Source of the DNA: Thermodesulfovibrionales bacterium
Lineage (GTDB): Bacteria; Nitrospirota; Thermodesulfovibrionia; Thermodesulfovibrionales; SM23-35
Assembly: GCA_031082155.1 (NCBI GenBank)
Contig: JAVHLL010000008.1
Location: 25,049-89,048, forward strand
Length of the DNA stretch: 64,000 bases
Direction of reading: 5' to 3'
Under the pieces are notes generated by a model. The model worked only from the letters and a program-made list of their open reading frames with translations. It did not search any database and was not told where the DNA came from. This document shows, piece after piece, positions 62,931-64,000 of this stretch. Position numbers and translations under genes: made by a program. The first letter of the stretch is position 1. Each line of letters opens with the position of its first letter.

Positions 62931-63404
62931 TTATCCTGTTCCCTGACAGGCTTCACACAACCCGTAGAACTGAATGAGATGGTTCGTAACCCTGAACTTG
63001 TATTTTTTTGTAAGTCCTTTTTCTGTCTGTTTGAGGAGTTCGATCTCTTCTTCGATAAAATCCGTATAATCGATAATCCGCCCACAGCCGGTGCAGACAA
63101 GATGATGGTGGTGACCGATACTCTTTGGCCCCTCAGCCAATTCATAGCGCGCCCTGCCGTCCCCGAAATCAAATCTATAGACCAAACCCGTATGCACCAA
63201 CAGTTCGAGAGTTCTGTATACTGTTGTCAATCCGATAGAGGGATAAGCGCCATGTACCTTGTGATATATGTCTTCAGCGCTTAAGTGATCGGCTGTTTCG
63301 TTGAGGACATCAAGGATACCCTGTCTCGGGATTGTCATTCTGTAACCGCACCCTTTAAATTTTCCGTGCAGCCAGGGTGGACCGGTTCCATCTTTCCAGG
63401 GCAT
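62931..63404 (-). CDS. fur: Fur-family metalloregulator
   Basis: 157 residues from ATG 63404, after AAGGAG. Winged helix with MTIPRQGILDVLNETADHLSAEDIY and PSIGLTTVYRTLELLV, then the metal sites GHHHHLVCTGCGRIIDY and a final CEACQ (two Cys-x2-Cys knuckles). Probably the iron-responsive repressor, autoregulated through the box at 63431. PerR or Zur cannot be excluded without comparison. Confidence 0.92.
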   Translation of the reverse strand: MPWKDGTGPPWLHGKFKGCGYRMTIPRQGILDVLNETADHLSAEDIYHKVHGAYPSIGLTTVYRTLELLVHTGLVYRFDFGDGRARYELAEGPKSIGHHHHLVCTGCGRIIDYTDFIEEEIELLKQTEKGLTKKYKFRVTNHLIQFYGLCEACQGTG

Positions 63405-63430
63405 CAATACGTCTCCTTAAAATTTATATT

Positions 63431-63449
63431 GATAATGATTATCATTTCC
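63431..63449. promoter_or_regulatory. Fur box in the fur promoter
   Basis: GATAATGATTATCATTTCC matches the Fur consensus at 16 of 19 positions, just upstream of the fur start; implies autoregulation. Confidence 0.75.
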
Positions 63450-63616
63450 ATTATAATAAAGCAATAAAACATCTGTCAAGTATTTTATATAAATCAGTGA
63501 TAGCAGTAATAGTGACAGGGATGTTCTCAGAGAACTGCTAGTGCATAAATTTTATCTGTTTTCGGCAGCAAGAAATATGTCCTTGTTTTTTATAAGAGAA
63601 GAAAGGAGAAAATACA

Positions 63617-64000
63617 ATGAACACGCAAGGGAAAACTTACAAGATACATCCAATCGTAATGGGCACAAAAGCTTTTGACAAGGGAATGATGACTTACCAG
63701 CATGACTACGGGAAGCCCTACACTATTCCGATTTACTGCTGGTATCTTGAAGGAGGGGATAAAAAGATACTGGTAGATACAGGCGAGTTCGCTCCCCTGA
63801 AATCAAAGGAGCGGGAGGAAGCTATTGGAGGAAAGATTTACACATTTGAAGAAGGGCTTGCCCGGTGGGGGTTGAAACCTGAAGACATCGATATTGTAAT
63901 CCACACCCACTTGCATAACGACCATTGCGAGAATGACGAGAAATGCAGGAACGCGGTGTTCTATGTTCATGAAAAGGAACTCGAAAGCATTCACAACTCG
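63617..64000 (+). CDS. metallo-beta-lactamase-fold hydrolase (AHL-lactonase-like), partial
   Basis: 128 codons from ATG 63617 (preceded by AAAGGAG) to the right edge, no stop. IPIYCWYLEGGDKKILVDTG and the metal motif HTHLHNDHCEND (His-x-His-x-Asp-His) are typical of the N-acyl-homoserine lactonase-like branch. The substrate is unknown and the C-terminal half lies outside the window. Confidence 0.88.
   Translation, partial: MNTQGKTYKIHPIVMGTKAFDKGMMTYQHDYGKPYTIPIYCWYLEGGDKKILVDTGEFAPLKSKEREEAIGGKIYTFEEGLARWGLKPEDIDIVIHTHLHNDHCENDEKCRNAVFYVHEKELESIHNS

Overview
The window looks like a chromosomal segment of an anaerobic, probably sulfate- or sulfur-respiring Gram-negative bacterium. Nitrospirota (Thermodesulfovibrio-like) is my best guess and Desulfobacterota the alternative. 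The evidence is a periplasmic [NiFe] hydrogenase small subunit at the left edge, a complete operon for an Hmc/Tmc-type transmembrane electron-transfer complex with a 16-haem cytochrome, ferredoxin-domain MinD ATPases, Fur control, and selenocysteine use. The taxonomic call is inference; no rRNA or marker gene is present.

Layout. 0-5.6 kb: hydrogenase small subunit (partial) with a CRP/FNR-type palindrome upstream, a large M1-like/ChaN-like/PDZ fusion protein, a DUF202 membrane protein, a DedA remnant and tRNA-Asn. 5.6-13.7 kb: housekeeping genes (leuB, leuD, an endonuclease III homologue, uvrB), a pterin methyltransferase-like/B12-radical-SAM pair, and a protein with GspE-N-like repeats. 13.7-29.3 kb: surface polysaccharide assembly (sugar transferase, galE, many glycosyltransferases, acyltransferase, Wzy-like polymerase, Wzx-like flippase), with a clearly AT-rich core at about 21-29.3 kb and a RAYT transposase with REP palindromes. 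29.5-33.2 kb: four toxin-antitoxin pairs and a four-helix-bundle gene among minisatellite-like repeats. 33.2-46.9 kb: nucleotide-sugar synthesis on the minus strand (dTDP-L-rhamnose, GDP-mannose to GDP-L-fucose, UDP-sugar acid enzymes, APS kinase), headed by a specialised NusG paralogue. 47-50.7 kb: a tiny two-selenocysteine UXX-star protein and a likely muropeptide-recycling group (nagA, DUF1460, ampG-like). 50.7-52.5 kb: Smr protein, thioesterase and a MerR regulator. 52.6-60.2 kb: the tmcD-hmcE-hmcF-hmcA-hmcB-hmcC-hmcD operon. 60.4-63.5 kb: a Fur-boxed operon of NifX-like, zinc-ribbon and two MinD/ferredoxin proteins beside fur. 63.6 kb to the end: a partial metallo-beta-lactamase-fold enzyme.

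Main discovery. The HmcF (HdrD/DsrK-like) subunit is interrupted by one in-frame TGA exactly where I expect the Cys of a Cys-Gly-His motif. Fifteen bases later there is a perfect hairpin with the geometry of a bacterial SECIS element. Independently, the 71-residue UXX-star protein at 47.1-47.3 kb has two in-frame TGAs, each followed by a SECIS-like hairpin. Together these argue that the cell decodes UGA as selenocysteine and that the Hmc complex here carries selenocysteine in its thiol/disulfide-type iron-sulfur subunit.

The intergenic DNA is rich in small repeats: a GTCATTCC...GGAATGAC inverted-repeat family, REP palindromes, nested inverted repeats, and degenerate 6-9 bp arrays that in several places run into the ends or interior of coding regions.
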